From Bradyrhizobium frederickii (GTDB taxonomy: Bacteria > Pseudomonadota > Alphaproteobacteria > Rhizobiales > Xanthobacteraceae): a stretch of 64,000 bases of DNA. Position numbers and translations under genes: made by a program. The stretch's first letter is position 1. The number at the start of each line of letters is the position of its first letter. Below the pieces are notes generated by a model that did no database searches, was not told the origin of the DNA, and worked only from the letters and a program-made list of their open reading frames with translations. Location: the NCBI RefSeq assembly GCF_004570865.1, contig NZ_SPQS01000020.1:62001-126000 (forward strand), given 5' to 3'. Shown here piece by piece: positions 17,467-25,398 of the stretch.

Positions 17467-18363
17467 ATGCATCTTCTCAAGGACGATTCCGCTTCTGTCG
17501 GAATGAGCAGCAAAGCCCCCCTCGCACGCGCGGGCTCGCAAAAATTTTCTGCCGATGTTGCGCCGAGCATGGACCATCTCGACCAGCTCGAGGCGCAGAG
17601 CATCTACATCTTCCGCGAGGCCTTCGCCCGGCTGAAGAAGATCGCGCTGCTGTGGTCGCTCGGCAAGGACTCCAACGTCATGATCTGGTTGGCGCGGAAG
17701 GCGTTCTTCGGCAAGATGCCGTTCCCGGCCCTTCATGTCGACACCGGCAAGAAGTTTCCGGAGATGTACCGCTTCCGCGATCATTACGGCAAAGAGTGGG
17801 ATCTCGATCTGCGCGTCGAGCCCTGCCCGCCCATCGATGCCGTCGATCCGACATTGCCGCCGGCCGCCCGCTCCGCCGCGCGCAAGACCGAAGGCCTCAA
17901 GATGGCGCTCGCCAAGTATGGCTTCGACGGCCTAATCGCCGGCATCCGCCGCGACGAGGAAGCGACCCGCGCCAAGGAGCGCGTGTTCTCGCCGCGCGGC
18001 CTCGAAGGCAATTGGGACGTGCGCGACCAGCCGCCGGAGTTCTGGGATCATTTCAACGCCTCGCCGCCGCAAGGCGCGCATTTGCGCATCCATCCGATCC
18101 TGCATTGGACCGAGGCCGATATCTGGGCCTACACCAAGCGTGAGAACATCCCGATCATCCCGCTCTATCTGTCGAAAGACGGCAAGCGCTACCGCTCGCT
18201 GGGCGATCAGGACATCACCAACCCCGTGAACTCGACCGCGTCGACCATCGACGAGATCCTGATCGAGCTCGAGCAGACCAAGGTCCCGGAGCGCTCGGGG
18301 CGCGCGCTCGACCACGAGACCGAGGATGCCTTCGAGCGCCTTCGTGTCGCCGGCTATCTCTGA
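17467..18363 (+). CDS. cysD: Sulfate adenylyltransferase subunit CysD
   Basis: The small catalytic subunit of ATP sulfurylase, which joins sulfate to ATP to give APS, driven by GTP hydrolysis in CysN. The frame is open from 17377, but conserved sequence begins at LDQLEAQSIYIFREAFA. I take the ATG at 17467 (298 residues), although one at 17503 is also possible. The PP-loop is LWSLGKDSNVM, followed by HVDTGKKFPEMYRFRD, and later GLIAGIRRDEEATRAKERVFS, all family hallmarks. It is 21 bp ahead of cysNC, with which it must form a complex. Confidence 0.94.
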   Translation: MHLLKDDSASVGMSSKAPLARAGSQKFSADVAPSMDHLDQLEAQSIYIFREAFARLKKIALLWSLGKDSNVMIWLARKAFFGKMPFPALHVDTGKKFPEMYRFRDHYGKEWDLDLRVEPCPPIDAVDPTLPPAARSAARKTEGLKMALAKYGFDGLIAGIRRDEEATRAKERVFSPRGLEGNWDVRDQPPEFWDHFNASPPQGAHLRIHPILHWTEADIWAYTKRENIPIIPLYLSKDGKRYRSLGDQDITNPVNSTASTIDEILIELEQTKVPERSGRALDHETEDAFERLRVAGYL

Positions 18364-18384
18364 CCTCAAGGACGCATCGCGGTC

Positions 18385-20301
18385 ATGAACATGCTCGTCA
18401 CTCCCGCTTCGCCTGCGACCCCGAACGGCACCACCCGTCCGCAAGTGCGCATCGTCATCGTCGGCCATGTCGACCACGGCAAGTCGACGCTGGTCGGCCG
18501 CCTCTTGCACGAGACCGGCAGCCTGCCCGACGGCAAGCTGGACATGCTGAAAGCCGTCAGCGCGCGGCGCGGCATGCCGTTCGAATGGTCGTTCCTGCTC
18601 GATGCGCTGCAGACGGAGCGCGACCAGGGCATCACCATCGACACCACGCAGATTCGCTTCCGCACCAATTCGCGCGACATCGTGCTGATCGACGCGCCCG
18701 GCCACGCCGAATTCCTGCGCAACATGATCACCGGCGCCTCGCAGGCCGACGGCGCGGTGCTGATCATCGACGCGCTGGAAGGCGTACGCGACCAGACGCG
18801 ACGGCACGGTTATCTGCTGCATCTGCTCGGCGTGAAGCAGGTCGCGATCGTCGTCAACAAGATGGACCGCGTCGACTTTTCCGCCGATCGCTTCAAGGAG
18901 ATCAGCGACGAGATTTCCGCGCATCTGAGCGGCCTCGGCGTGACGCCCACCGCGGTGATTCCGATTTCCGCCCGCGACGGCGACGGCGTCGCTGAGCGGA
19001 CCGACCGGATCGGCTGGTACAAGGGCCCGACCGTGGTCGAGGCGCTTGACAGGCTCGAGCCGGCGCGGGCGCTGGAAGCGCTGGCGCTGCGCCTGCCGGT
19101 GCAGGCGATCTACAAGTTCGACGACCGCCGCATCGTGGCGGGCCGCATCGAGTCCGGCAGCCTCAAGGCCGGCGACGAGATCGTGATCATGCCGGCCGGC
19201 AAGATCGCCAAGATCAGGACGGTCGAGAGCTGGCCGGTGACGCCGGTCACCGGCCGGCAAGGCGCCGGCCGTTCGGTCGGCATCACGCTCGACCGCGAAT
19301 TGTTCATCGAGCGCGGCGACATCGTCGCGCATGCCGGCAGCGCCCCGCGCGAGACGCGGCGGCTGCGCGCGCGCATCTTCTGGCTGCACGACAAGCCGCT
19401 CGCCAAGGGCGACCAGCTGCTGGTTCGCTGCGGGCCGAAGGAAAGCCGCGCCACCGTGGTGGCGATCGAGAAGGCGGTCGATCCGGGCGAGCTGTCGAGC
19501 ACCGAGAACAAGGCGATCGGTCGCAACCATGTCGGCGAGATCGATATTTCTCTTTCGAATCCGATTGCCACCGATCCCTACACCGAGAACCCGCGCACCG
19601 GCCGGCTCGTGATCGAGATCTCCGGCCGCATCGCCGGCGGCGGCCTGGTGCTGTCGGTCGACGCCGGACAGCGCGCCGTGCCCGTCGACATCGTGCCGGT
19701 GGAATCGGCCCTGCGTCCCGACGAACGCTCCGCGCGCTATCAGCACAATGGTGCCGTGGTCTGGCTCACCGGCCTGCCCGCTTCCGGCAAGTCGACACTC
19801 GCCAAGGCACTGGAGCGGCGGCTGTTCAGCAATGGCGGCTCGCCGATCCTGCTCGACGGCGACACGCTGCGCGCCGGCCTCAACAGCGATCTCGGCTTCT
19901 CTGCCGCGGACCGCAGCGAGAACATCCGCCGCCTCGCGGAAGTCGCGACGCATCTGGCGCGTAACGGCCACATCGCCATCGTCGCCGCGGTCTCGCCGGC
20001 CCGCGAGGACCGCGCGACCGCGCGCCGCATCGCCGACACCGTCTTCCGCGAGATCCACGTCGCAACGCCTGCCGAAGTGTGCGAGGAGCGCGATCCCAAG
20101 GGCCATTACAAGAAGGCGCGCGCCGGCGCGCTGGTCTCGTTCACCGGCATCGGCAACGATTACGAGGTGCCGCAAGCGGCCGAGCTGGTGATCGACACCT
20201 CGAAGCGGACGGTTGCGGAAGCAGCGGATGAGATCGAGCAGATGCTGAAAAGGACAGGCGTGCTGTTCGACGAGGCCGTAGACCTCGCCGCGAATATTTG
20301 A
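18385..20301 (+). CDS. cysNC: Bifunctional sulfate adenylyltransferase subunit 1 / adenylylsulfate kinase (CysN-CysC fusion)
   Basis: A 638-residue fusion. Residues ~20-430 are the GTPase CysN: G1 loop GHVDHGKST, switch region DRERD-like DALQTERDQGITIDTTQI, DAPGHAEF, and NKMDRVDF for guanine recognition, followed by two beta-barrel domains. Residues ~450-638 are APS kinase CysC, with P-loop GLPASGKST and DGDTLRAGLNSDLGFS for APS binding. The fused form matches NodQ/CysNC of rhizobia. It makes PAPS from APS, although the reductase encoded here looks APS-type. PAPS could also feed sulfotransferases. It is co-transcribed with cysD. Confidence 0.95.
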   Translation: MNMLVTPASPATPNGTTRPQVRIVIVGHVDHGKSTLVGRLLHETGSLPDGKLDMLKAVSARRGMPFEWSFLLDALQTERDQGITIDTTQIRFRTNSRDIVLIDAPGHAEFLRNMITGASQADGAVLIIDALEGVRDQTRRHGYLLHLLGVKQVAIVVNKMDRVDFSADRFKEISDEISAHLSGLGVTPTAVIPISARDGDGVAERTDRIGWYKGPTVVEALDRLEPARALEALALRLPVQAIYKFDDRRIVAGRIESGSLKAGDEIVIMPAGKIAKIRTVESWPVTPVTGRQGAGRSVGITLDRELFIERGDIVAHAGSAPRETRRLRARIFWLHDKPLAKGDQLLVRCGPKESRATVVAIEKAVDPGELSSTENKAIGRNHVGEIDISLSNPIATDPYTENPRTGRLVIEISGRIAGGGLVLSVDAGQRAVPVDIVPVESALRPDERSARYQHNGAVVWLTGLPASGKSTLAKALERRLFSNGGSPILLDGDTLRAGLNSDLGFSAADRSENIRRLAEVATHLARNGHIAIVAAVSPAREDRATARRIADTVFREIHVATPAEVCEERDPKGHYKKARAGALVSFTGIGNDYEVPQAAELVIDTSKRTVAEAADEIEQMLKRTGVLFDEAVDLAANI

Positions 20302-20704
20302 AGCCTACGCTGTTTGTTGGCGCGCTCACTGTCACCACGCCGACAGTGCGTTCCCTCCTTGTGGGGAGGGTTAGAGAGAGGGGTTCACACGGGGACTCTC
20401 CATCAGCGTGAGCCGATTTCCTCGTCAATTCCGACGCACCTTTTGCTTGGCTACCCCTCTCCCCCGCCCTCCCCCGCAAGGGGGGAGGGAGCGCAGTTGT
20501 GCGCGCGGCGCCAAGCTGGCTCAATCAGTGTAGAACCAGCAACTCGCTGACCTCGTCTTGACATTTTGACAAGCTCCTGGGGGTCTTCTCACCGCCCCGG
20601 TTTTGGGGCTAATAGGACCCCGAAAGCCGCCCCTGGTGGGCGCATTTTGCTGCTGTCGGGTCAAAAGCAGCCAAAAACAGCCATTTCCAACAAGAAAGCC
20701 CATC
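20302..20704. other. 403-bp non-coding gap between cysNC and malate synthase
   Basis: Apart from the palindromic repeat at 20351-20491, the gap holds no convincing gene. The last ~180 bp before glcB should contain its promoter and leader. TTGACATTTTGACA near 20558-20571 is a possible -35 region, but no good -10 is seen at the right distance. The leader just before the ATG carries AAGAAAG as a modest ribosome-binding site. Confidence 0.6.
20351..20491. repeat. Palindromic CCCTCC...GGAGGG repeat, copy 1
   Basis: The left arm (TTCCCTCCTTGTGGGGAGGG, then TTAGAGAGAGGGG) is mirrored by the right arm (CCCCTCTCCCCCGCCCTCCC, then CCGCAAGGGGGGAGGGA), around a loop of about 70 bp. The same arm sequence occurs singly at 36391 and 36791, flanking and entering an endonuclease-like gene. 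The sequence is recognisable as a family common in Bradyrhizobium intergenic regions (recalled, not searched). Confidence 0.75.
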
Positions 20705-22870
20705 ATGAAACGCGTCGACGCCCACGGATTGAAGATCGCCCCTGTTCTGTTTGATTTCATCGCGAAGGAAGCGGCCCCGAAAACGGGGATCGCACCGGAT
20801 GCGTTCTGGGCCGGACTTGCCGCCATCGTCAGGGATCTGGGGCCGAAGAACCGTGCGCTGCTCGCGGTCCGCGACACGCTGCAGGCCAAGATCGACGACT
20901 GGCACCGCGCCAACAAGGGCAAGGCTTTCGACCCCAACGCCTACACCGCCTTCCTGAAGGAGATCGGCTATCTCGTCCCGGAGCCGGCGACCCAGACGGT
21001 CGAGACCGCCAATGTCGACGAGGAGATCGGCAAGATCTGCGGTCCGCAGCTTGTCGTCCCCCTCACCAATGCGCGCTACGCGCTGAACGCGGCGAACGCG
21101 CGCTGGGGCTCGCTCTATGACGCGTTCTACGGCACCGACGCGATTCCGCACGACGCTGCCGAGAGCGGCAAGGGCTACAACAAGGCGCGCGGCGACAAGG
21201 TGATCGCCAAGGCCAAGGCGTTCCTCGACGCCGCCGTGCCGCTCGCGACCGGCAGCCACACCGACGTCACCGCCTACAGCGTCGTCGCGGGCCAGCTTGC
21301 GGTGAAGCTGAAGAGCGGCAATGCCACCGCGCTGAAGAACGCGGCACAGTTCGCCGGCTTCCAGGGCGATGCGGCTTCCCCGAGCGCGGTGCTGCTCGTC
21401 AACAACGGCCTGCATGTCGAGGTCAAGATCGACCGCAGCAGCGCGATCGGCAAGGACGATCCGGCCGGCGTCGCCGACATGATCATGGAGGCCGCGGTCT
21501 CCACCATCCTCGACATGGAGGACTCAGTTGCCGCTGTCGATGCCGAGGACAAGGTGCTGGTCTATCGCAATACGCTGGGCCTGATGAACGGCACGCTGTC
21601 GGCCGACTTCGAGAAGGGCGGCAAGACGCTGACGCGCTCGCTCAACGCCGACCGCCTGTACAAGACGCCCGACGGCAAGGGTGAGCTCAAGCTGCACGGC
21701 CGCAGCCTGCTGTTGATGCGCAATTGCGGTCACCACATGTTCACCGACGCGGTGCTGGACGAGAACGGCGAGGAGATTCCGGAAGGCCTGCTCGATGCCG
21801 CCGTCTCCGGCCTGCTCGCCATCCACGACCTCAAGGGCAATTCCAAGGTCAAGAACAGCCGCACCGGCTCGGCCTATATCGTCAAGCCGAAGATGCACGG
21901 CCCGGACGAGGTGTCGCTGACCTGCGAGATCTTCGACCGCGTCGAGAAGATGCTGGGCCTCCCCGAGAACACGCTCAAGGTCGGCATCATGGACGAGGAG
22001 CGGCGCACCACCGTCAACCTCAAGGCCTGCATCCAGAGCGCCTCCAAGCGCATCATGTTCATCAACACCGGCTTCCTCGACCGGACCGGCGACGAGATCC
22101 ACACCTCGATGGAAGCGGGCCCGATGATCCGCAAGAACGAGATGAAGGCGCAGGCCTGGATCAAGGCCTATGAGGACTGGAACGTCGACATGGGCCTGAC
22201 CTGTGGCCTGCCCGGCCACGCCCAGATCGGCAAGGGCATGTGGGCCGCGCCCGACAAGATGGCGGACATGCTGGCGCAGAAGCTTGGCCATCCGCAGGCC
22301 GGCGCCACCACCGCCTGGGTACCCTCGCCGACCGCTGCGACGCTGCACGCGCTGCACTACCACCAGGTCAACGTGACCGCGCGGCAGGAGGAACTCACCA
22401 AGGGCGGGCCGCGCGCAAAGCTCTCGGACATCCTCACCATTCCGGTGTCGAAGTCGAACTGGGCACCCGACGACGTCAAGCAGGAGATCGACAACAACTG
22501 CCAGGGCATTCTCGGTTATGTCGTGCGCTGGATCGATCAAGGCGTCGGCTGCTCCAAGGTCCCCGACATCCACGATGTCGGGCTGATGGAGGACCGCGCC
22601 ACCTTGCGCATCTCCAGCCAGCATCTCGCCAACTGGCTGCACCAGGGCGTGATCACCGAGGCGCAGGTGATGGAATCGCTGAAGCGCATGGCAGTCGTCG
22701 TCGACAAGCAGAACGCCGGCGATCCGATCTACAGGCCGATGGCGCCCGCCTTCGACGGCGTCGCCTTCAAAGCCGCATGCGACCTGATCTTCAAGGGGCG
22801 CGAGCAGCCGAACGGCTACACCGAATACATCCTCACCGCGCGCCGCCGCGAGGCCAAGGCTCTTGGATAA
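20705..22870 (+). CDS. glcB: Malate synthase G
   Basis: A 721-residue malate synthase of the G isoform, which condenses glyoxylate with acetyl-CoA to malate in the glyoxylate cycle. Family features include the N-terminal region ending in NARYALNAANARWGSLYDA, then TILDMEDSVAAVDAEDK with the Mg-binding acidic residues, GSAYIVKPKMHGPDEV with the catalytic region, INTGFLDRTGDEIHTSMEAGPM, and AGATTAWVPSPTAATLHALHYH near the C-terminus. Its length is that of the G form (about 720) rather than the A form (about 530). An upstream extension of the frame to 20603 is unlikely. The ATG at 20705 matches the family start. Isocitrate lyase is not in the window. Confidence 0.96.
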   Translation: MKRVDAHGLKIAPVLFDFIAKEAAPKTGIAPDAFWAGLAAIVRDLGPKNRALLAVRDTLQAKIDDWHRANKGKAFDPNAYTAFLKEIGYLVPEPATQTVETANVDEEIGKICGPQLVVPLTNARYALNAANARWGSLYDAFYGTDAIPHDAAESGKGYNKARGDKVIAKAKAFLDAAVPLATGSHTDVTAYSVVAGQLAVKLKSGNATALKNAAQFAGFQGDAASPSAVLLVNNGLHVEVKIDRSSAIGKDDPAGVADMIMEAAVSTILDMEDSVAAVDAEDKVLVYRNTLGLMNGTLSADFEKGGKTLTRSLNADRLYKTPDGKGELKLHGRSLLLMRNCGHHMFTDAVLDENGEEIPEGLLDAAVSGLLAIHDLKGNSKVKNSRTGSAYIVKPKMHGPDEVSLTCEIFDRVEKMLGLPENTLKVGIMDEERRTTVNLKACIQSASKRIMFINTGFLDRTGDEIHTSMEAGPMIRKNEMKAQAWIKAYEDWNVDMGLTCGLPGHAQIGKGMWAAPDKMADMLAQKLGHPQAGATTAWVPSPTAATLHALHYHQVNVTARQEELTKGGPRAKLSDILTIPVSKSNWAPDDVKQEIDNNCQGILGYVVRWIDQGVGCSKVPDIHDVGLMEDRATLRISSQHLANWLHQGVITEAQVMESLKRMAVVVDKQNAGDPIYRPMAPAFDGVAFKAACDLIFKGREQPNGYTEYILTARRREAKALG

Positions 22871-22902
22871 AAAGCTCGGCTGAGCGAAGTCACAGAAGCG
22901 TC

Positions 22903-22931
22903 AAAAGCCCCGGCCTCGCCGGGGCTTTTTT
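22903..22931 (+). terminator. Rho-independent terminator after glcB
   Basis: AAAAGCCCCGGC and GCCGGGGCTTTTTT pair around a short CTC loop, followed by a T run. It is 33 bp beyond the malate synthase stop codon, so it should end that transcript before csbD. Confidence 0.9.
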
Positions 22932-23014
22932 GTCGGGCGAAACGTCGCGGCGGGCCGCGGAACAGGCCGCGCGGCGCTCGCGTTGTCAGGCCATCAACCC
23001 CACGGGAGATGGTC

Positions 23015-23215
23015 ATGGACTGGAATCGGATCGAAGGAAACTGGAAGCAGTTCAAGGGCTCGGCCAAGGAGAAATGGGGCAAGCTCACTGACGATGATCT
23101 CAGCTTGATCGAGGGCCGCCGCGAGCAGCTCGAGGGCCGGCTCCAGGAACGCTACGGCAAGGCCAAGGACCAGGTTCGGCAGGACGTCGACGACTGGCTC
23201 AAATCGCTGCACTGA
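23015..23215 (+). CDS. CsbD family stress-response protein
   Basis: A 66-residue hydrophilic protein of the CsbD family (YjbJ-like), small general-stress proteins whose molecular function is unknown. The body is MDWNRIEGNWKQFKGSAKEK followed by GKLTDDDLSLIEGRREQLEGRLQERYG, the full family pattern. The second ATG (23015) is chosen since GGGAG lies nine bases upstream of it, while the ATG at 23009 is too close. In alphaproteobacteria such genes are often under the general stress sigma factor EcfG, but I see no clear site. A terminator follows 14 bp after the stop. Confidence 0.92.
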   Translation: MDWNRIEGNWKQFKGSAKEKWGKLTDDDLSLIEGRREQLEGRLQERYGKAKDQVRQDVDDWLKSLH

Positions 23216-23228
23216 AGCGGACGCAAAC

Positions 23229-23257
23229 GAAGCCCCGGCTCACGCCGGGGCTTCTTG
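23229..23257 (+). terminator. Rho-independent terminator after csbD-family gene
   Basis: GAAGCCCCGGC pairs with GCCGGGGCTTC around a TCAC loop, followed by TTG. It has an 11-bp perfect stem and a short T tract, located 14 bp after the CsbD stop codon. Confidence 0.8.
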
Positions 23258-23282
23258 TTGCACGCATACCCCGTACCGTCGC

Positions 23283-23385
23283 TAAAGCATGATCCGGAAA
23301 AGTGCGCAGCGGTTTTCCGAAAAGATCATGCTTAAACAACAACCTAAAGCGCGATGACGATTCATCCTAATCGCATCGCGCTTTA
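23283..23385 (-). repeat. 103-bp element, copy A (ends TAAAGC...GCTTTA)
   Basis: This is the reverse complement of 29521-29623 with a single mismatch over 103 bp. It is built from two palindromes. One is TAAAGCATGATC...GATCATGCTTA with GGAAAAGTGCGCAGCGGTTTTCC between. The other is TAAAGCGCGATG...CATCGCGCTTTA. They are joined by AACAACAACC. Its last three bases form the TAA stop codon of the 51-residue membrane protein gene on the minus strand. The strand given is opposite to copy B. Confidence 0.9.
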
Positions 23386-23538
23386 GAACACCGCGAGATA
23401 TTTCAACAAGGACACGATCCCGATGATGATGACGACCACGCGCGCGATCTGCTTGGCGCGACCATCCATCGGCAGCATGTTGATGAGATAAAGGACGAGA
23501 ATGACGACGAGAAAAGTGACGAGCACGCCCACCAGCAT
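23383..23538 (-). CDS. 51-residue membrane protein (Thivi_2564-like)
   Basis: A small gene that is easy to miss. A GAAGGGGG ribosome-binding site precedes the ATG at 23538 and the product has two hydrophobic segments (residues 2-21 and 32-50). They are separated by the polar hairpin MLPMDGRAKQIAR, whose LPMDGRxK pattern resembles the Thivi_2564 family of tiny membrane proteins (recalled, not searched). The function is unknown. Its TAA stop codon is the terminal TTA of the 103-bp repeat element, so the gene's end was created or preserved by that insertion. Confidence 0.75.
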   Translation of the reverse strand: MLVGVLVTFLVVILVLYLINMLPMDGRAKQIARVVVIIIGIVSLLKYLAVF

Positions 23539-23742
23539 CGCGAGACCCCCTTCAGGCAAATTGCGACCAGTATCCTAACGCCTGTCGCCTGCGCTGGTTC
23601 CATCGCTGCAACCCATTGTAATTTCTAGAAAAATATGCACCTCTCCGATTAGCTTCGGCCCCGATCCACCAGATCATCGGCAAGGTCAACGAAATCGCCG
23701 CCGTCAGGAACGGCGCCAGGCTTCGGCGCGCCACGGTCCCGC

Positions 23743-24393
23743 CTACTCCTTCGCCACAACCGGCACCTGGCGGAATCTGGCGCGCACCGAGTCCGGCAGC
23801 GGCGAGAAGTTCATCGCGACGCCGCGGCGGTCGTTGGCGTTGCGGCTGGCGACCACGAGACCATCGGCGCCGGCGACGATGTCGCCCTTGCGCAGCGTCG
23901 GATCGTCCTCGACCTTGACCTGCGCCAGCCCGACAGAATCCTTGCCGTTGCAGGTGCAGCCGGAGACGATCTCGTTGCGATAGCGGTACGCATTGGGCAA
24001 TTCGGAATAGGATTTTCCCTTGTCGGTGGTGGCGTCGTCGATGTTGCTGCCATAGACCAGCGAGGTCTCTGACGCCGGACAGAAGCTCTTGCAGGATTGC
24101 GCCTTGCTCTCGGCATCATTGCCTTGCGCCGGGAAGTAGCGACCATCGCAACCGCGCACGCAATAGGCTGTGCCGCCACCATAGAAGGCGCGCTGGCGCG
24201 GTGCGTCGTAGCGTGGCATGTCGTCGTTCGGGAACGGCATCCGGATCTCGGGCGGCGGCCGCATCCGGAAGCCGCCGAACAGGGCCGAGAAGAAATCCTC
24301 CGCTTGCGCCGACGGTGTCTGAGCCACGCCGGCGGCAGCAATCACCAGGATTGCCAGACCGGCAGCCAGCTTGCCGTTCATACCTCTGCTCAT
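23743..24393 (-). CDS. DUF2865 domain-containing secreted protein
   Basis: A 216-residue exported protein. A signal peptide covers about residues 1-31, ending SAQAED, and the start ATG at 24393 has a GAGGTGAC ribosome-binding site. The DUF2865 core is seen in TAYCVRGCDGRYFPA, SCKSFCPASETSLVYG, and VSGCTCNGKDSVGL, giving six or so cysteines likely to form disulfides in the periplasm. The frame is open upstream over the L,D-transpeptidase gene, which is an artefact. The family is restricted mostly to Rhizobiales and has no established role. It follows the transpeptidase by 17 bp, so a cell-envelope function is reasonable. Confidence 0.85.
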   Translation of the reverse strand: MSRGMNGKLAAGLAILVIAAAGVAQTPSAQAEDFFSALFGGFRMRPPPEIRMPFPNDDMPRYDAPRQRAFYGGGTAYCVRGCDGRYFPAQGNDAESKAQSCKSFCPASETSLVYGSNIDDATTDKGKSYSELPNAYRYRNEIVSGCTCNGKDSVGLAQVKVEDDPTLRKGDIVAGADGLVVASRNANDRRGVAMNFSPLPDSVRARFRQVPVVAKE

Positions 24394-24410
24394 GTCACCT
24401 CGCTCAAGCC

Positions 24411-25190
24411 CTAGTTCACCGCCGAGGACGCCGAGATATTCAGCGCGTGCCTGCCCGAAGGCAGCGTCGTCACGGCCGGACGCTTGCGCACGGTGTCGCC
24501 GCCCCGGGCCATCAGCGGCGCATTCTTCGGCAGCACCACGACCCTGGCGCCGACATTGACGCGGCCGAACAGGTCGATGACGTCCTCGTTGGTCATGCGG
24601 ATGCAGCCGGAGGAGACGAACTTGCCGATCGTGGAGGGATCGTTGGTGCCGTGGATGCGGTATTGGCTGGAGCCGAGATACATCGCACGTGCCCCGAGCG
24701 GGTTGCCGGGGCCGCCGGCGACGAAGCGCGGCAGATAGGGCTGACGCGCGATCATCTCGGCCGGCGGATGCCAGTCCGGCCACTCCGCCTTGCGGCTGAC
24801 GCTCTGCACACCGGACCAGGTAAAGCCTTCGCGGCCGACGCCGACGCCATAGCGAATGGCGCGGCCGTTGCCGAGCACGTAGTAGAGATAGGTATTATTG
24901 GTGTCGATCACGATGGTGCCGGCCGGCTCGCTGCGGTCGAAGCCGACGATCTGCTTGCGCAGGCGATCGGGGAGCTGGGCATCTTCGTCGTCGGCCGCCT
25001 GCGGCGCCCCGTTGACGTAACCCTGCGAGTAGCCTTGATCCTGCGGGTACGATTGCAGCTGCATCGGGCTATAACCGAACGTCTGTGCGCTCGCGCCGCC
25101 GAACGGCACTCCGAGCAGAACGGTTGCGATGGCGAATGCGGTGACGACGCGCGGCGAAGAGCTGCGACGGACTGCAGAGAACTTTGTCAT
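24411..25190 (-). CDS. L,D-transpeptidase (YkuD/ErfK family)
   Basis: A 259-residue periplasmic enzyme that crosslinks peptidoglycan stem peptides or attaches proteins to them. It has a signal peptide to about residue 35 (GGASAQ). The catalytic domain spans ~95-230, with TIVIDTNNTYLYYV, the histidine in YRIHGTNDPSTIG, and the cysteine motif FVSSGCIRMTNEDVIDL (SGCIRM), so the YkuD catalytic pair is complete. The ATG at 25190 is chosen because it begins the signal peptide. A longer frame to 25295 is not. Rhizobiales rely heavily on such enzymes for polar growth. It is followed by the DUF2865 gene. Confidence 0.93.
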   Translation of the reverse strand: MTKFSAVRRSSSPRVVTAFAIATVLLGVPFGGASAQTFGYSPMQLQSYPQDQGYSQGYVNGAPQAADDEDAQLPDRLRKQIVGFDRSEPAGTIVIDTNNTYLYYVLGNGRAIRYGVGVGREGFTWSGVQSVSRKAEWPDWHPPAEMIARQPYLPRFVAGGPGNPLGARAMYLGSSQYRIHGTNDPSTIGKFVSSGCIRMTNEDVIDLFGRVNVGARVVVLPKNAPLMARGGDTVRKRPAVTTLPSGRHALNISASSAVN

Positions 25191-25398
25191 GTGCTGCCCC
25201 GTGGGATGTGTGCACCAGGGTGATGCGCCTTCCCATGAACTCCGCGGGGGCGGCCCAAGTTCCAGCGCGGCGCGCGGCATCCTTGTCACAGTCAAGAGAG
25301 CACCGCTTCACGAAGCCGCGATGGAACCGGCGTACGGCTCGCGCATTATCCGTCACCAATGGGCGCGCGGTGCGAGGCTTCCGTGCGGGAGAGAGATT

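Noticed and set aside
17932..20175. 747-codon open frame on the minus strand antisense to cysNC
   Set aside because: Low-complexity Arg/Ala/Asp/His-rich translation, no family motif, and it lies wholly opposite a gene with clear motifs. Such frames are a by-product of GC-rich third codon positions.
23743..24783. DUF2865 frame extended to 24783
   Set aside because: The extra part is antisense-phase reading of the L,D-transpeptidase coding region. The signal peptide sets the start at 24393.
25129..25398. N-terminal extension of the AI-2E transporter frame
   Set aside because: It runs across the divergent promoter and signal-peptide region of the L,D-transpeptidase. The GTG at 25399 has a much better ribosome-binding site.
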